DNA from: Bacteroidota bacterium
GTDB taxonomy: Bacteria > Bacteroidota > Bacteroidia > NS11-12g > UBA9320
Length of the DNA: 64,000 nt
NCBI GenBank assembly: GCA_947468275.1
Contig: CANIKO010000017.1
Span: forward strand, 1-64,000
Reading direction: 5' to 3'
Part shown: piece by piece, positions 26,583 to 34,495 of the stretch
How the letters are laid out: each line of letters begins with the position of its first letter
How positions within the stretch are numbered: position 1 is the first letter of the stretch
The notes under the pieces: generated by a model
Told to the model about the DNA's origin: nothing
Databases searched by the model: none
The model's input: only the letters and a program-made list of their open reading frames with translations
Program-made: the position numbers and the translations under genes

Positions 26583-27470
26583 TTATCTTTCCTCAATCCA
26601 ATTATCATCGCTTCTATCCACTTTGGAGGTGAGCAAAACTTCCCCATTTGCTATTAATTTGATAGTGTAATATTCGTCGGTATATACTGTGTAGTCAAAT
26701 TCAAAATTAATTTTATGAACGCCAGATTTTTCAGAAGGCTTGTAATATAACTCTCTTACCAAAATTCCCTGAGCGTCAAACATAGCTATATGAACTTTGG
26801 TAGTTTCAAAAAAATTGAACTCAAACATTCCACCAATAGTTTCAGTCTTTTTAGGTTGTACATAATTAGCATATCCTTGTTGTAATGATTTTGCATCAGG
26901 AACCGGTTTGCCAATAATTTTAGCCACTTTGGTTATCAACTTTAATCGACTCACCGAATCATATCCGTTTATTTCCAAAAGACTTTTTTCTTTATCGGCC
27001 ACACACCAAACCGCTTGTTGACCCACTCCATCATTGTATTTATTTTCATTAACAAACCGAGCAATTTCTATTAATTTTGGATTTCGGTTTGCTTTAAAAA
27101 TATACTTTAACCCTTTACGACCAGCGGCATCATGGGGTTCAATGCACATTCCGTAAGGTTCAATATTTTTTGTTCCCCTCGATTTTATTTTAACAATCAT
27201 ATTGCCGGTTATTATCATAGTTTGGTAATTGGAATCTTGTGGTTCCATCAAATCTCCCGATTCTATTTTTAAAGCAATTGGTTTATTGGTTAAACTTATG
27301 ATGGTTAAAACTACCGGATTTAAATAATGAACAGAGCCTTCATTGTATTGTCCTGAAACGGTAATCAGTTGCTGCTTCAAAGCATCTTTTAGTGAAACTG
27401 TTTCTTGATTTTGAGAAAAGGCGGAACCACCTAAAGACAGAATAAAAAAGAAGAAAATTAGAGGTTTCAT
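26583..27470 (-). CDS. Exported protein of unknown function
   Basis: About 295 residues with a strong signal peptide (MKPLIFFFFILSLGGSAFSQ). The frame opens at 27542, but only the ATG at 27470 gives a proper signal. The C-terminal third is an all-beta segment (HIAMFDAQGILVRELYYKPS then HKINFEFD), which looks like the 'FlgD-like' fold that T9SS tails resemble, though it is not a canonical sorting domain. A central part mentions cysteine-poor, charged repeats and no catalytic motif. Function unknown. Confidence 0.7.
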   Translation of the reverse strand: MKPLIFFFFILSLGGSAFSQNQETVSLKDALKQQLITVSGQYNEGSVHYLNPVVLTIISLTNKPIALKIESGDLMEPQDSNYQTMIITGNMIVKIKSRGTKNIEPYGMCIEPHDAAGRKGLKYIFKANRNPKLIEIARFVNENKYNDGVGQQAVWCVADKEKSLLEINGYDSVSRLKLITKVAKIIGKPVPDAKSLQQGYANYVQPKKTETIGGMFEFNFFETTKVHIAMFDAQGILVRELYYKPSEKSGVHKINFEFDYTVYTDEYYTIKLIANGEVLLTSKVDRSDDNWIEER

Positions 27471-27550
27471 AGCTTTATATTTAACGGTTGATAAAGACAA
27501 TAAATTTTCTAAACTTTGAAAATAATTATTGCTTAATCCCAATACATACT

Positions 27551-27988
27551 TTGAAAGCCAATAATGTAAATTTCAGTTTAATTCTCATCCTGTTGTTTTT
27601 GTTATCATGCAAGGTAAACACAGCAAATCCTGGTAAGTTGCCTCAAAAAAATATACCAATTGGTTCTTATGGCGGATTTACAGGAATGAATGAAAAGCAT
27701 ATTTATCTGCGAAACGGGCAGGTTTTTAAATCCCAAAAAATGCCGAATGAATCTCCTAAAATTACCTTTGAAAAACAAATTTCTAAAAAGCAAGCCCGGC
27801 AGATGTTTAAAACTATTAATAAAATGAAATTTACCGAAGAAGCCTTTGCCGAACCCGGAAATATTAATACCTATATCCAACGAAACCGATGGCTGCGAAA
27901 AGACGATTATTACCAATGGGATTATCAATTGGATTCATCTGATAGAAATTTTAAACTTATTACAAAACTGCTCAACTTTGCTAATTAA
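27551..27988 (+). CDS. Small lipoprotein of unknown function
   Basis: The frame is open from 27488 but has no ATG before its lipobox. The TTG at 27551 gives a textbook lipoprotein signal (basic start, Leu/Ile core, LLFLLS then Cys). The mature 125 residues are Lys/Asn-rich with no known domain; the segment YGGFTGMNEKHIYLRNGQVF is the most ordered. It is divergent from the exported protein to the left. Start choice is moderately certain. Confidence 0.6.
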   Translation: MKANNVNFSLILILLFLLSCKVNTANPGKLPQKNIPIGSYGGFTGMNEKHIYLRNGQVFKSQKMPNESPKITFEKQISKKQARQMFKTINKMKFTEEAFAEPGNINTYIQRNRWLRKDDYYQWDYQLDSSDRNFKLITKLLNFAN

Positions 27989-28037
27989 AATTACAAATCG
28001 AAGATTCGATACTAGCTATAATTAAAAATAAATATAA
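27989..28037 (+). repeat. Dispersed intergenic repeat, copy 2
   Basis: The exact 14-mer CAAATCGAAGATTC at 27994-28007 and its AT-rich tail match copy 1 at 22163-22211 in the same orientation. It ends 12 bases before the ATG of the SDR gene. Confidence 0.55.
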
Positions 28038-28049
28038 AATAATTATCAT

Positions 28050-29498
28050 ATGAAAATATTACTTACCGGCGCCAATGGATATATAGGAATGCGGCTTTTG
28101 CCGGTGCTTGTGGAAGCCGGACATGAGGTGACTTGTGTGGTAAGAGAAAGCCGCCGGTTGCAGCTAAATGCAGATTTATTAAAGAAAATAAGCATCGTTG
28201 ATTTCGATTTTCTTGAACCAGAAAAGGTTGAAAGTCAGTTTGCCAGGAAGCAGTTTGATGTAGCGTATTATCTTATCCATTCGCTGAAGGATACATTTGT
28301 TTCCCTTGAAAATCTTGAAAAATCATCCGCTGAATGTTTTATTAAAGTTGCCAAAATAACGGGGGTAAAACAAATAATTTACTTAGGTGGAATAAGCAAT
28401 GCCAGTGCGTTATCCACTCATCTCAATGCTCGAAAAATCGTAAAAGACACTCTTCAAAATTCAGGAATACCGTATACCATTTTTGAGGCCGGGGTTATTG
28501 TTGGTTCGGGGAGTGCATCGTTTGAAATTATTCGCGATTTGGTTGAAAAATTACCCGTTATGCTCACCCCGCTTTGGATAAACTCCAAGTGCCAGCCTAT
28601 TGCCATTCGCAATGTGATAAACTATCTGCGCGATTCTATAATGAATGAAAAAACATTTAACAGAACTTTTGAAATTGGTGGTCCGGATGTGCTGTCCTAT
28701 AAAGAAATGATGCTTCAGTTTGCAGAAGTGCGGGGGTATAATAGGTATATTTTTTCCATTCCTTTGCTCACGCCAAAGATGTCGTCCTACTGGCTGTATT
28801 TTGTAACGTCTACTAATTTTACAATTGCCCGGCAGTTGGTGGAAAGCTTGAAAAATGATGTAGTTTGTAAAGACAATTCCATTCGGGATATCCTTCCTCA
28901 GGAATTGTTTTCGTATAAAGAAGCTATAAAAATGGCCTTTCAAATGATAAAGCAAAATATGGTAGTTTCATCCTGGAAAGATGCTTCTTCCAGTTCGCTG
29001 CATCATTTGGATATTAACGATTATGTGGAAGTGCCTACTCACGGTTGTTTTAGAGATAGAAAATGGATAGATATAGAGCCGGATAAAATAGAAGAAGTAA
29101 CCAATCGTTTTTTTGGAATAGGCGGAAGTCACGGATGGTATTATGGCGATTTATTATGGAGAATGAGAGGTGGAATTGATAAATTATTTGGAGGAGTTGG
29201 CTCACTAAGAGGCCGACGAAATGAAGACGACTTGAAACCCGGCGATGCCGTTGATTTTTGGAGAGTGATACTGGCCGACCGAAAAAATCATCGTTTATTA
29301 TTGTTTGCCGAAATGAAAATACCGGGCGAAGCTTGGCTTGAATTTGAAATAGTGAATACACCCACTCATGCCATATTAAAACAAACGGCCACATTTAGAC
29401 CCAAAGGAATTTTAGGCCGTAACTATTGGTACTCCATGCTTCCCTTTCATTTTTTTATATTTAAAAATATGATTAAAAAAATTGCGGGAAAAGGTTAG
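28050..29498 (+). CDS. SDR-type NAD(P)-binding protein with C-terminal DUF2867
   Basis: A 482-residue two-domain protein. Residues 1-310 are an atypical short-chain dehydrogenase with TGANGYIGMRLLPVLVEAGH at the nucleotide site, YLIHSL and the IYLGGIS strand. Residues 320-480 match DUF2867 (HGWYYGDLLWRMRGGIDKLFGG, then FRPKGILGRNYWY). The fusion is common in this phylum and its reaction is unknown; the classic YxxxK pair is not obvious. Cytosolic or membrane-peripheral. Confidence 0.85.
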   Translation: MKILLTGANGYIGMRLLPVLVEAGHEVTCVVRESRRLQLNADLLKKISIVDFDFLEPEKVESQFARKQFDVAYYLIHSLKDTFVSLENLEKSSAECFIKVAKITGVKQIIYLGGISNASALSTHLNARKIVKDTLQNSGIPYTIFEAGVIVGSGSASFEIIRDLVEKLPVMLTPLWINSKCQPIAIRNVINYLRDSIMNEKTFNRTFEIGGPDVLSYKEMMLQFAEVRGYNRYIFSIPLLTPKMSSYWLYFVTSTNFTIARQLVESLKNDVVCKDNSIRDILPQELFSYKEAIKMAFQMIKQNMVVSSWKDASSSSLHHLDINDYVEVPTHGCFRDRKWIDIEPDKIEEVTNRFFGIGGSHGWYYGDLLWRMRGGIDKLFGGVGSLRGRRNEDDLKPGDAVDFWRVILADRKNHRLLLFAEMKIPGEAWLEFEIVNTPTHAILKQTATFRPKGILGRNYWYSMLPFHFFIFKNMIKKIAGKG

Positions 29499-29577
29499 GT
29501 ATGTATCTTTGCTTACATTGGTGATGACTTAATTTATAAGGGAATATTATATCTCCGTTTGATGATTTGTAAAATAT

Positions 29578-29703
29578 TTATACCTTGCCAACAGAAAAAG
29601 TATGAAGGTTATAATACATTATATAATAGTTATAGCCAATGCCGCCACCATAAAAATCCATCATAAGGGTATCATTTTTTGTGAAGATGTCACCGACATA
29701 TAA
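29578..29703 (-). pseudogene. Remnant reading frame (about 41 codons)
   Basis: Between an in-frame TAA at 29704-29706 and a TAA at 29578-29580 the minus strand encodes YVGDIFTKNDTLMMDFYGGG followed by IGYNYYIMYYNLHTFSVGKV. The composition is coding-like and beta-barrel-like, but the frame has no upstream continuation. I take it as a decayed 3' end of a lost gene. The rest of the 29499-29741 gap shows nothing else. Confidence 0.35.
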
Positions 29704-29741
29704 TTAAGTATTAAATTGCAGTAAATTAAAAAGAATTAAAA

Positions 29742-30545
29742 ATGCGAATTGCTTTCTTGCTAAGTCTTATTCTAATATTATTGGTTTCACAGACCACTTT
29801 GTTTGGACAATGTATTTCTAAGCCTCAAGCCAATTTTAGTTTAAGAGACACATGCGGAAATGACACTGTAAAATTTTTAAATTCATCCCAAGGTGGGGAA
29901 ACCTATATTTGGAAGTTTTGTGACGGAGATACATCGATAGATAGATTTCCAAAACATTATTTTGGTGACCATATCCATGCAAAACCATGTGGAGCTACTT
30001 TAATTGTTCTGGATTCTAATGAATGTTTAGATACCATATTTAAATGGGTAATCTGGTATGCTAATCCAAATTCTGATTTTACTTACACCTATAGTGGTAA
30101 AAATTGGAGTTTTTTGGCGAACCCATCGGGTATAAAATATCGTTGGTTTTTTGGAGATAGAGATAGTGCTAATACTAGAAATGCGAGCCATACTTATAAG
30201 GATACTTTATCTTCACACAAGGTATGCCTTGAAGTGACTAATGCGGCAGGTTGTATTTCTCAAACCTGCATTCAAACCAAAACTGTTGAAATTTCTACTT
30301 TAACTAAACCACAGGGATTTAAGATTTATCCTAACCCAAATTCAGGAAGTTTTGAGATAGAATTAGAAGTGGCTAAAACAGACAACCATATTGAAATTAT
30401 AAATCAAATTGGACAAACCGTTTATAGGGCAGAATTCAATCAAAGTCCACAGAGACTTGATTTAAATTTATCTAAAGGGATTTATTTGGTTAAAGTAATT
30501 GGCATAAGGGAGATTCTAATTCATAGAATGTTAGTAAACAAGTAA
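29742..30545 (+). CDS. PKD-domain T9SS type A cargo protein
   Basis: A 267-residue secreted protein. A signal peptide ends TLFGQ, then two PKD-like beta-sandwich units follow, the second clear (YRWFFGDRDSANTRNASHTY, then VCLEVTNAAGC), and a type A sorting domain (IYPNPNSGSFEI ... LSKGIYLVKV) ends it. The Cys in each PKD unit are paired within the unit. It is likely anchored at the surface; binding partner unknown. Confidence 0.85.
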   Translation: MRIAFLLSLILILLVSQTTLFGQCISKPQANFSLRDTCGNDTVKFLNSSQGGETYIWKFCDGDTSIDRFPKHYFGDHIHAKPCGATLIVLDSNECLDTIFKWVIWYANPNSDFTYTYSGKNWSFLANPSGIKYRWFFGDRDSANTRNASHTYKDTLSSHKVCLEVTNAAGCISQTCIQTKTVEISTLTKPQGFKIYPNPNSGSFEIELEVAKTDNHIEIINQIGQTVYRAEFNQSPQRLDLNLSKGIYLVKVIGIREILIHRMLVNK

Positions 30546-30610
30546 TGGCTCTCGCTTGCACATCCGCTGTCGCATCGCCTTTTGGCGTGTGATTACCCCC
30601 CCCAGCCTCT
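30546..30610. other. GC-rich patch with a C8 run
   Basis: A 65-base stretch clearly richer in G+C than its surroundings. It contains a CGCC-TTTT-GGCG hairpin at about 30577-30588 and eight C at 30596-30603. It sits between the PKD gene and the toxin-antitoxin promoter and may be a scrap of transferred or mobile DNA. No gene is seen in it. Confidence 0.4.
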
Positions 30611-30658
30611 GACCAATAATGACATTAAATAATTTTAGATGGCCGTTTTATAGAATTG

Positions 30659-30680
30659 AAACAAAGTAATATCTTTGTTT
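30659..30680. promoter_or_regulatory. Palindromic operator overlapping the -7 box of the toxin-antitoxin operon
   Basis: AAACAAAG (30659-30666), a 6-base centre, and CTTTGTTT (30673-30680) form a perfect inverted repeat. TATCTTTG (30670-30677), a perfect -7 element, lies inside it. The antitoxin ATG starts two bases after the palindrome. This is a typical place for an antitoxin to repress its own promoter. Confidence 0.6.
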
Positions 30681-30681
30681 A

Positions 30682-30906
30682 ATGAAATATGTACTAGAAA
30701 TTAACGAACAAAGCATAAAAGGCAAAGCCACCCTTGAAGCTATCAAAAATATGGGAGTAAATCTTGAAAGATTGAATTCGGATACAATTTCATCAGAAAA
30801 ATTAGGAATGCCGGGTTATATAGTGACTCAAGATCAAATGAGGACTTGGCTTAATGATTCGGAAAAAAGCGGCGAGATAGACTTTAGTTCTATTGCCGAG
30901 GTATGA
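30682..30906 (+). CDS. Putative antitoxin of a ParE/RelE-type module
   Basis: A 74-residue protein whose last four bases overlap the toxin start (ATGA), the usual antitoxin-toxin order. The N-terminal half (LEINEQSIKGKATLEAIKNMG) and the acidic tail (EKSGEIDFSSIAEV) fit an antitoxin with a flexible, charged C terminus. I do not see a clear HTH or RHH. The assignment rests on gene order, size, overlap and the operator. The -7 box is so near the ATG that the mRNA would be leaderless or nearly so. Confidence 0.65.
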   Translation: MKYVLEINEQSIKGKATLEAIKNMGVNLERLNSDTISSEKLGMPGYIVTQDQMRTWLNDSEKSGEIDFSSIAEV

Positions 30907-31190
30907 AGTTATTAATAAATGTAGAGGCAGCCAAGTCAATTAAGGCTGTTATGCAGTTTATTGAATCACAAAACACTAATGGAAGCGGTAATAGGTGGTT
31001 TTATAAACTGCAACGCTATTTATTAGAGATAATCGAAGTAAGCCAATCATTGCCTTTATGCAAATACCCTCCTTTTAGGGAAAAAAAATTACACTGTATT
31101 ATTTACAAAGACTGGGTGGTTGCTTTTAAGAATGAAAAGGACAAATGTGTAATTATGGCTTTTGTTTACGGAACCAATTTGAATTATTAA
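30903..31190 (+). CDS. ParE/RelE-type toxin
   Basis: A 95-residue protein with the fold pattern of the ParE/RelE superfamily: helical N-terminal half (SIKAVMQFIESQNTNGSGNR), then REKKLHCIIYKDWVVAFKNE and the closing CVIMAFVYGTN strand. RelE toxins cut ribosome-bound mRNA; ParE toxins poison gyrase. Which target applies cannot be told. The ATG lies within the antitoxin stop. Its own stop codon overlaps the end of the convergent hydrolase gene by four bases. Confidence 0.72.
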   Translation: MKLLINVEAAKSIKAVMQFIESQNTNGSGNRWFYKLQRYLLEIIEVSQSLPLCKYPPFREKKLHCIIYKDWVVAFKNEKDKCVIMAFVYGTNLNY

Positions 31191-31873
31191 AAAAAATCTC
31201 TTAAATCAGCCGCCAGTTTTTTAACATCCGATTTTTCAAAAGGATGCGGTGTATTGGGGTAAACCTGAAACTGAGCATTTGGCAAAGCTTTAAAAATTGC
31301 AATTGTTTCATCCAATGATACCATGGCATCCCGGTCGCCCAGAGCAATCCGTATGGGGTGGTTTATTTCCAATACATATTCCGGTTCCAGATATTGATTA
31401 AGTCCCAAATCACTCATCAAAAAAGCAATGGATTTTACAAGGTTTTTCCACTCTTGTGTGTGTATGGATTTTAAATGCTCCACATATTTAGGGATTTTTT
31501 GTTCCATTTTTTCAGGATTAAGCAGGGAGGTTTCCTTATCGGCTATTTCAGCTGTCCAGTGCCATTTGGTTTCCAAAGTATACAGGCTGTTAACCCGTTT
31601 AGGAAAATGCATACATAAATACAAACCGATATAACCGCCCAGGCTATGGCCAAAAATATTTACAGGTTCTGTAATTCCCAATTCCTCCAATTGAAAGAGC
31701 AACGCCTCGGCCATTAAAGGAACCGTGAGGGCATCTGCAGAATAAGGCGTTAAACTATGCCCGGCCAAATCTATAGCCGTAGCTTGAATGTTAGAGATTT
31801 TTAATTCTTCAATTAAATTATCAAACTGAGCCTTATGGCCCAAAGCTCCTGGAAGTAATATGAGAGGATTTAT
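31187..31873 (-). CDS. Alpha/beta hydrolase without a standard start codon
   Basis: The conserved first strand and oxyanion turn of an alpha/beta hydrolase (LILLPGALGHKAQFD) are encoded directly after the TAA of the upstream glycosyltransferase gene and in the same frame. No ATG, GTG or TTG precedes them: the first codon is ATA at 31873. A TTG at 31843 would remove this strand. The nucleophile elbow is GHSLGG, the acid is in LGDRDAM and the His in PNTPHPFEKSD. At 228 residues the length is normal. The enzyme is probably an esterase or thioesterase; substrate unknown. An 8-T run sits at the junction. Confidence 0.75.
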   Translation of the reverse strand: MNPLILLPGALGHKAQFDNLIEELKISNIQATAIDLAGHSLTPYSADALTVPLMAEALLFQLEELGITEPVNIFGHSLGGYIGLYLCMHFPKRVNSLYTLETKWHWTAEIADKETSLLNPEKMEQKIPKYVEHLKSIHTQEWKNLVKSIAFLMSDLGLNQYLEPEYVLEINHPIRIALGDRDAMVSLDETIAIFKALPNAQFQVYPNTPHPFEKSDVKKLAADLRDFF

Positions 31874-33814
31874 TTAAAAAAAATTAAACCAAAGTATTTC
31901 CAAATCTTTTCCAATTGAATAATTGCGGGCATATTGGTAGTTCAGGTTATTTATCATTTCGGGGTCGTCAATTGAAGCTTTCAAAATTTGAGTCGGATGA
32001 TAAATGCCATCATTAATGGAAGGAAGCAAGTTGTTTTCGGGTGATGGAGCATACCCAACCCATGATTTTTTAGAGGTAAATACTTCTATAACCGAATGCC
32101 ATTTTTTTAATCTTTTTTTTACAAACAAAAACCAGACAGGGCTTAGTAAAATAAGGATTAAAGAAGAAGCAATATCAAACAATCGTTTTTTTCTAAGGGT
32201 TGACGAATCGGTTAATCGAAGCGTGATTTCTTCGGTAAAAAATTCGCCGGAACTATTTTTGGAATGGCTTCCAATAATGAACGAACTGGCTTCGGGAGCA
32301 ATTTTATAATGAACTTTTTTAGGTCCAAGTTTCACCATCCAATTGAGTATGGCTTTGGCTGAAATATCCATACTGCAAAAAACTATTTCTTCGGCTTTAA
32401 ATACATTTACAATCTCTTCCAATTTATCAATTGTGCCCAACACATTTTTATCGCCATCTCGTTTTTCGGTAAGCACAAAGCCAATAAAATCAATATCTTT
32501 GGTTGATTTGTTAAGCATTTCATAAATACGGTTCGATTCTTCAAATCCACCTACAATAATCAATTTATTAGAGGCTGTATTGGCAAGGCTAAATTTACCC
32601 AAACTAAAATAATTGGCTAGCAATCTGGTAAAGGTCATTTCAATAACCGCCCAAAGCGAACCTAAAATTATCAGTCCTCTCGAAAACCTTAAATTTTCGG
32701 GAAACAAACCGTAAACAGCCAGTATTGCTATGGTAGCTATCACAATTCCTCGAACAATACTTTTTAATAAAAATGGCCGCTGATATCCCTGACTAAAAAA
32801 AGTAATGGCCACCCAAAAAGCAATGTAATAGGGCACATGAATAGTCATCAATTCTTTGGGGTAATGCTTAATAAATTTGATGTGCTCCTCCCAGTATGAT
32901 TTAAGAAAATACATTCCTGCAAAAAGCAAAATCATGTCCAGCATCGGGAGCCACCAACGGCTAAAAAATCTATAAACCAAAGCCGCAAAAGCTCTTAAAT
33001 AAATAAAGGTATTGATTAAAAAAATAAGCAGGCTAGATTTGCTTCCTTTGTAGTGTTTGCGGGCAAAAATAACCATGGCCTGATAAAATATCTTTACATA
33101 ATTGGCACTTCCTTTTTTAGTGCTTTCGCCTTTGTAATGAATTATGGAAGTTTCGGGGAAATAGTAATTTTTATACCCCCCTTTAATAATTCGGTAGGAT
33201 AGATCAATATCTTCGCCATACATAAAAAAAGCCTCATCCAGCAAACCTACTTTTTCTAAAGCTTTGCGGCGCATAAACATGTAAGCACCGGCCAAAACCT
33301 CCACTTCATTGGTTTTATTTTCAGGCAAAAATCCCAAATGATACCGACCAAATTTTTTGGATTTGGGAAGAACTTTATTTAACCCAAACATTTTATAAAG
33401 GGCTACAGCTGGTGTTGGCAATCCACGTTTAGATTCCGGCAAAAAATTGCCGCTTCCATCTACCATTCTCACGCCCAAAGCTCCGGCATTGGGATGGCTA
33501 TCCATAAAAGCGATACACTTTGTAAAACTGTCTTCTTCCACCACCGTATCAGGATTTAAGAGAAGGACATATTCGCCTTTTGAAGCCTTGATGGCTTGAT
33601 TATTGGCTACCGAAAAACCTGTATTTTCCGAATTAGCAATCAGTTTGACCCAATCAAATTTTTGGTCAACCATTTCCACGCTGCCATCTACCGAGTTGTT
33701 ATCAACGACCCAAACTTCACCATCAATTCCTATCATTGCCTTTTGAACCGCTTTAAGGCATTGCTCCAAAAAGTATTTTACATTGTAGTTGACAATAATG
33801 ACTGATAGTTTCAC
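31874..33814 (-). CDS. GT2 glycosyltransferase fused to a degenerate sugar-transferase
   Basis: A 646-residue fusion. Residues 1-260 are a GT2 domain (VIIVNYNVKYFLEQCLKA, VVDNNSVDGS, LLLNPDTVV, FMYGEDIDLSYR), which transfers sugars from nucleotide donors. From about 270 come four or five membrane helices and a Rossmann-like CoA-binding-type domain (KLIIVGGFEESNRIY), then RKKRLFDIASSLILILLSPV, the membrane hairpin of polyprenyl-phosphate sugar-1-P transferases. The catalytic core that normally follows is missing: only the closing segment (INNLNYQYARNYSIGKDLEI) remains. It probably acts in surface polysaccharide synthesis, with the second half perhaps structural. The hydrolase gene follows without a gap. 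Confidence 0.82.
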   Translation of the reverse strand: MKLSVIIVNYNVKYFLEQCLKAVQKAMIGIDGEVWVVDNNSVDGSVEMVDQKFDWVKLIANSENTGFSVANNQAIKASKGEYVLLLNPDTVVEEDSFTKCIAFMDSHPNAGALGVRMVDGSGNFLPESKRGLPTPAVALYKMFGLNKVLPKSKKFGRYHLGFLPENKTNEVEVLAGAYMFMRRKALEKVGLLDEAFFMYGEDIDLSYRIIKGGYKNYYFPETSIIHYKGESTKKGSANYVKIFYQAMVIFARKHYKGSKSSLLIFLINTFIYLRAFAALVYRFFSRWWLPMLDMILLFAGMYFLKSYWEEHIKFIKHYPKELMTIHVPYYIAFWVAITFFSQGYQRPFLLKSIVRGIVIATIAILAVYGLFPENLRFSRGLIILGSLWAVIEMTFTRLLANYFSLGKFSLANTASNKLIIVGGFEESNRIYEMLNKSTKDIDFIGFVLTEKRDGDKNVLGTIDKLEEIVNVFKAEEIVFCSMDISAKAILNWMVKLGPKKVHYKIAPEASSFIIGSHSKNSSGEFFTEEITLRLTDSSTLRKKRLFDIASSLILILLSPVWFLFVKKRLKKWHSVIEVFTSKKSWVGYAPSPENNLLPSINDGIYHPTQILKASIDDPEMINNLNYQYARNYSIGKDLEILWFNFF

Positions 33815-33936
33815 AAATAGAAATCGTGGTTGGCTTGCAAAACTATAAAATAGTATGGATTAGAAAGTATATTAATTGAAAACCTTTGATTCTATTGCTT
33901 TTTTTTGATAAAATATTCAACAAATTGTCATCCTAA

Positions 33937-33968
33937 TTTTGTATAAATTAAATAAAAGGCTATATTTG
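33937..33968 (+). promoter_or_regulatory. Predicted promoter of rimP-nusA-infB
   Basis: TTTTG at 33937-33941, a 19-base spacer and TATATTTG at 33961-33968 are a full match to the Bacteroidota consensus. Transcription should start near 33975. Confidence 0.8.
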
Positions 33969-33987
33969 CAGCGCAATAGAGGAAGTT

Positions 33988-34013
33988 AAAGAGGGGATAG
34001 ATTCCCCTTTTTT
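33988..34013 (+). terminator. Leader hairpin with T-run before rimP (possible attenuator)
   Basis: AAAGAGGGGA at 33988-33997 pairs with TCCCCTTTTT at 34003-34012, with a 5-base loop and further T. It lies between the predicted start of transcription and the rimP ATG (34022), inside the leader. A premature terminator here would control the operon that encodes NusA itself. Confidence 0.6.
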
Positions 34014-34021
34014 GTTGAAAT

Positions 34022-34483
34022 ATGGTTAATCTAATATCAAAATTAAAAGAATGGTCAACTGATTACCTTAAAGGGTCAGATGAATTTTTAGTGGATATTG
34101 AAAATAGGCCTGGGTCCAACAAATACAGAGTGGTGGTGGATGGAATTGAAAGCATTACAATCAAGCGATGTGCAATGTTGAGCCGTTATTTGTCAAAGCA
34201 AATGGATGAGGATGAAAGCTTGGACGAGGATGACTATTTTACATTTGAAGTGTCATCACCAGGAGCCGATAGGCCTTTGAAATTGCCAAAGCAATATTTT
34301 AAACATATTGGAAGACAGCTTGAGGTTGAAACTTCGGATGGAGAAAAACTTACAGGGAGTTTGGTAAGTGTAGATGAAGTGAAAATTAGTATTGAAGCAG
34401 AGGTTTCTAAAAAAGAAACCGCTATTAAAGATATTGATTTTAAATATATTAAAGAAGCAAACGTTATTATTTCATTTAAATAA
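34022..34483 (+). CDS. rimP: Ribosome maturation factor RimP
   Basis: RimP is needed for late assembly of the 30S subunit. The 153-residue protein shows the N-terminal domain (YRVVVDGIESITIKRCAMLS) and the highly conserved FTFEVSSPGADRPLKLPKQY junction, then a C-terminal Sm-like beta domain. Length is normal. First gene of the rimP-nusA-infB operon, followed by nusA after 12 bases. Confidence 0.95.
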   Translation: MVNLISKLKEWSTDYLKGSDEFLVDIENRPGSNKYRVVVDGIESITIKRCAMLSRYLSKQMDEDESLDEDDYFTFEVSSPGADRPLKLPKQYFKHIGRQLEVETSDGEKLTGSLVSVDEVKISIEAEVSKKETAIKDIDFKYIKEANVIISFK

Positions 34484-34495
34484 AGAATAAAAAAG

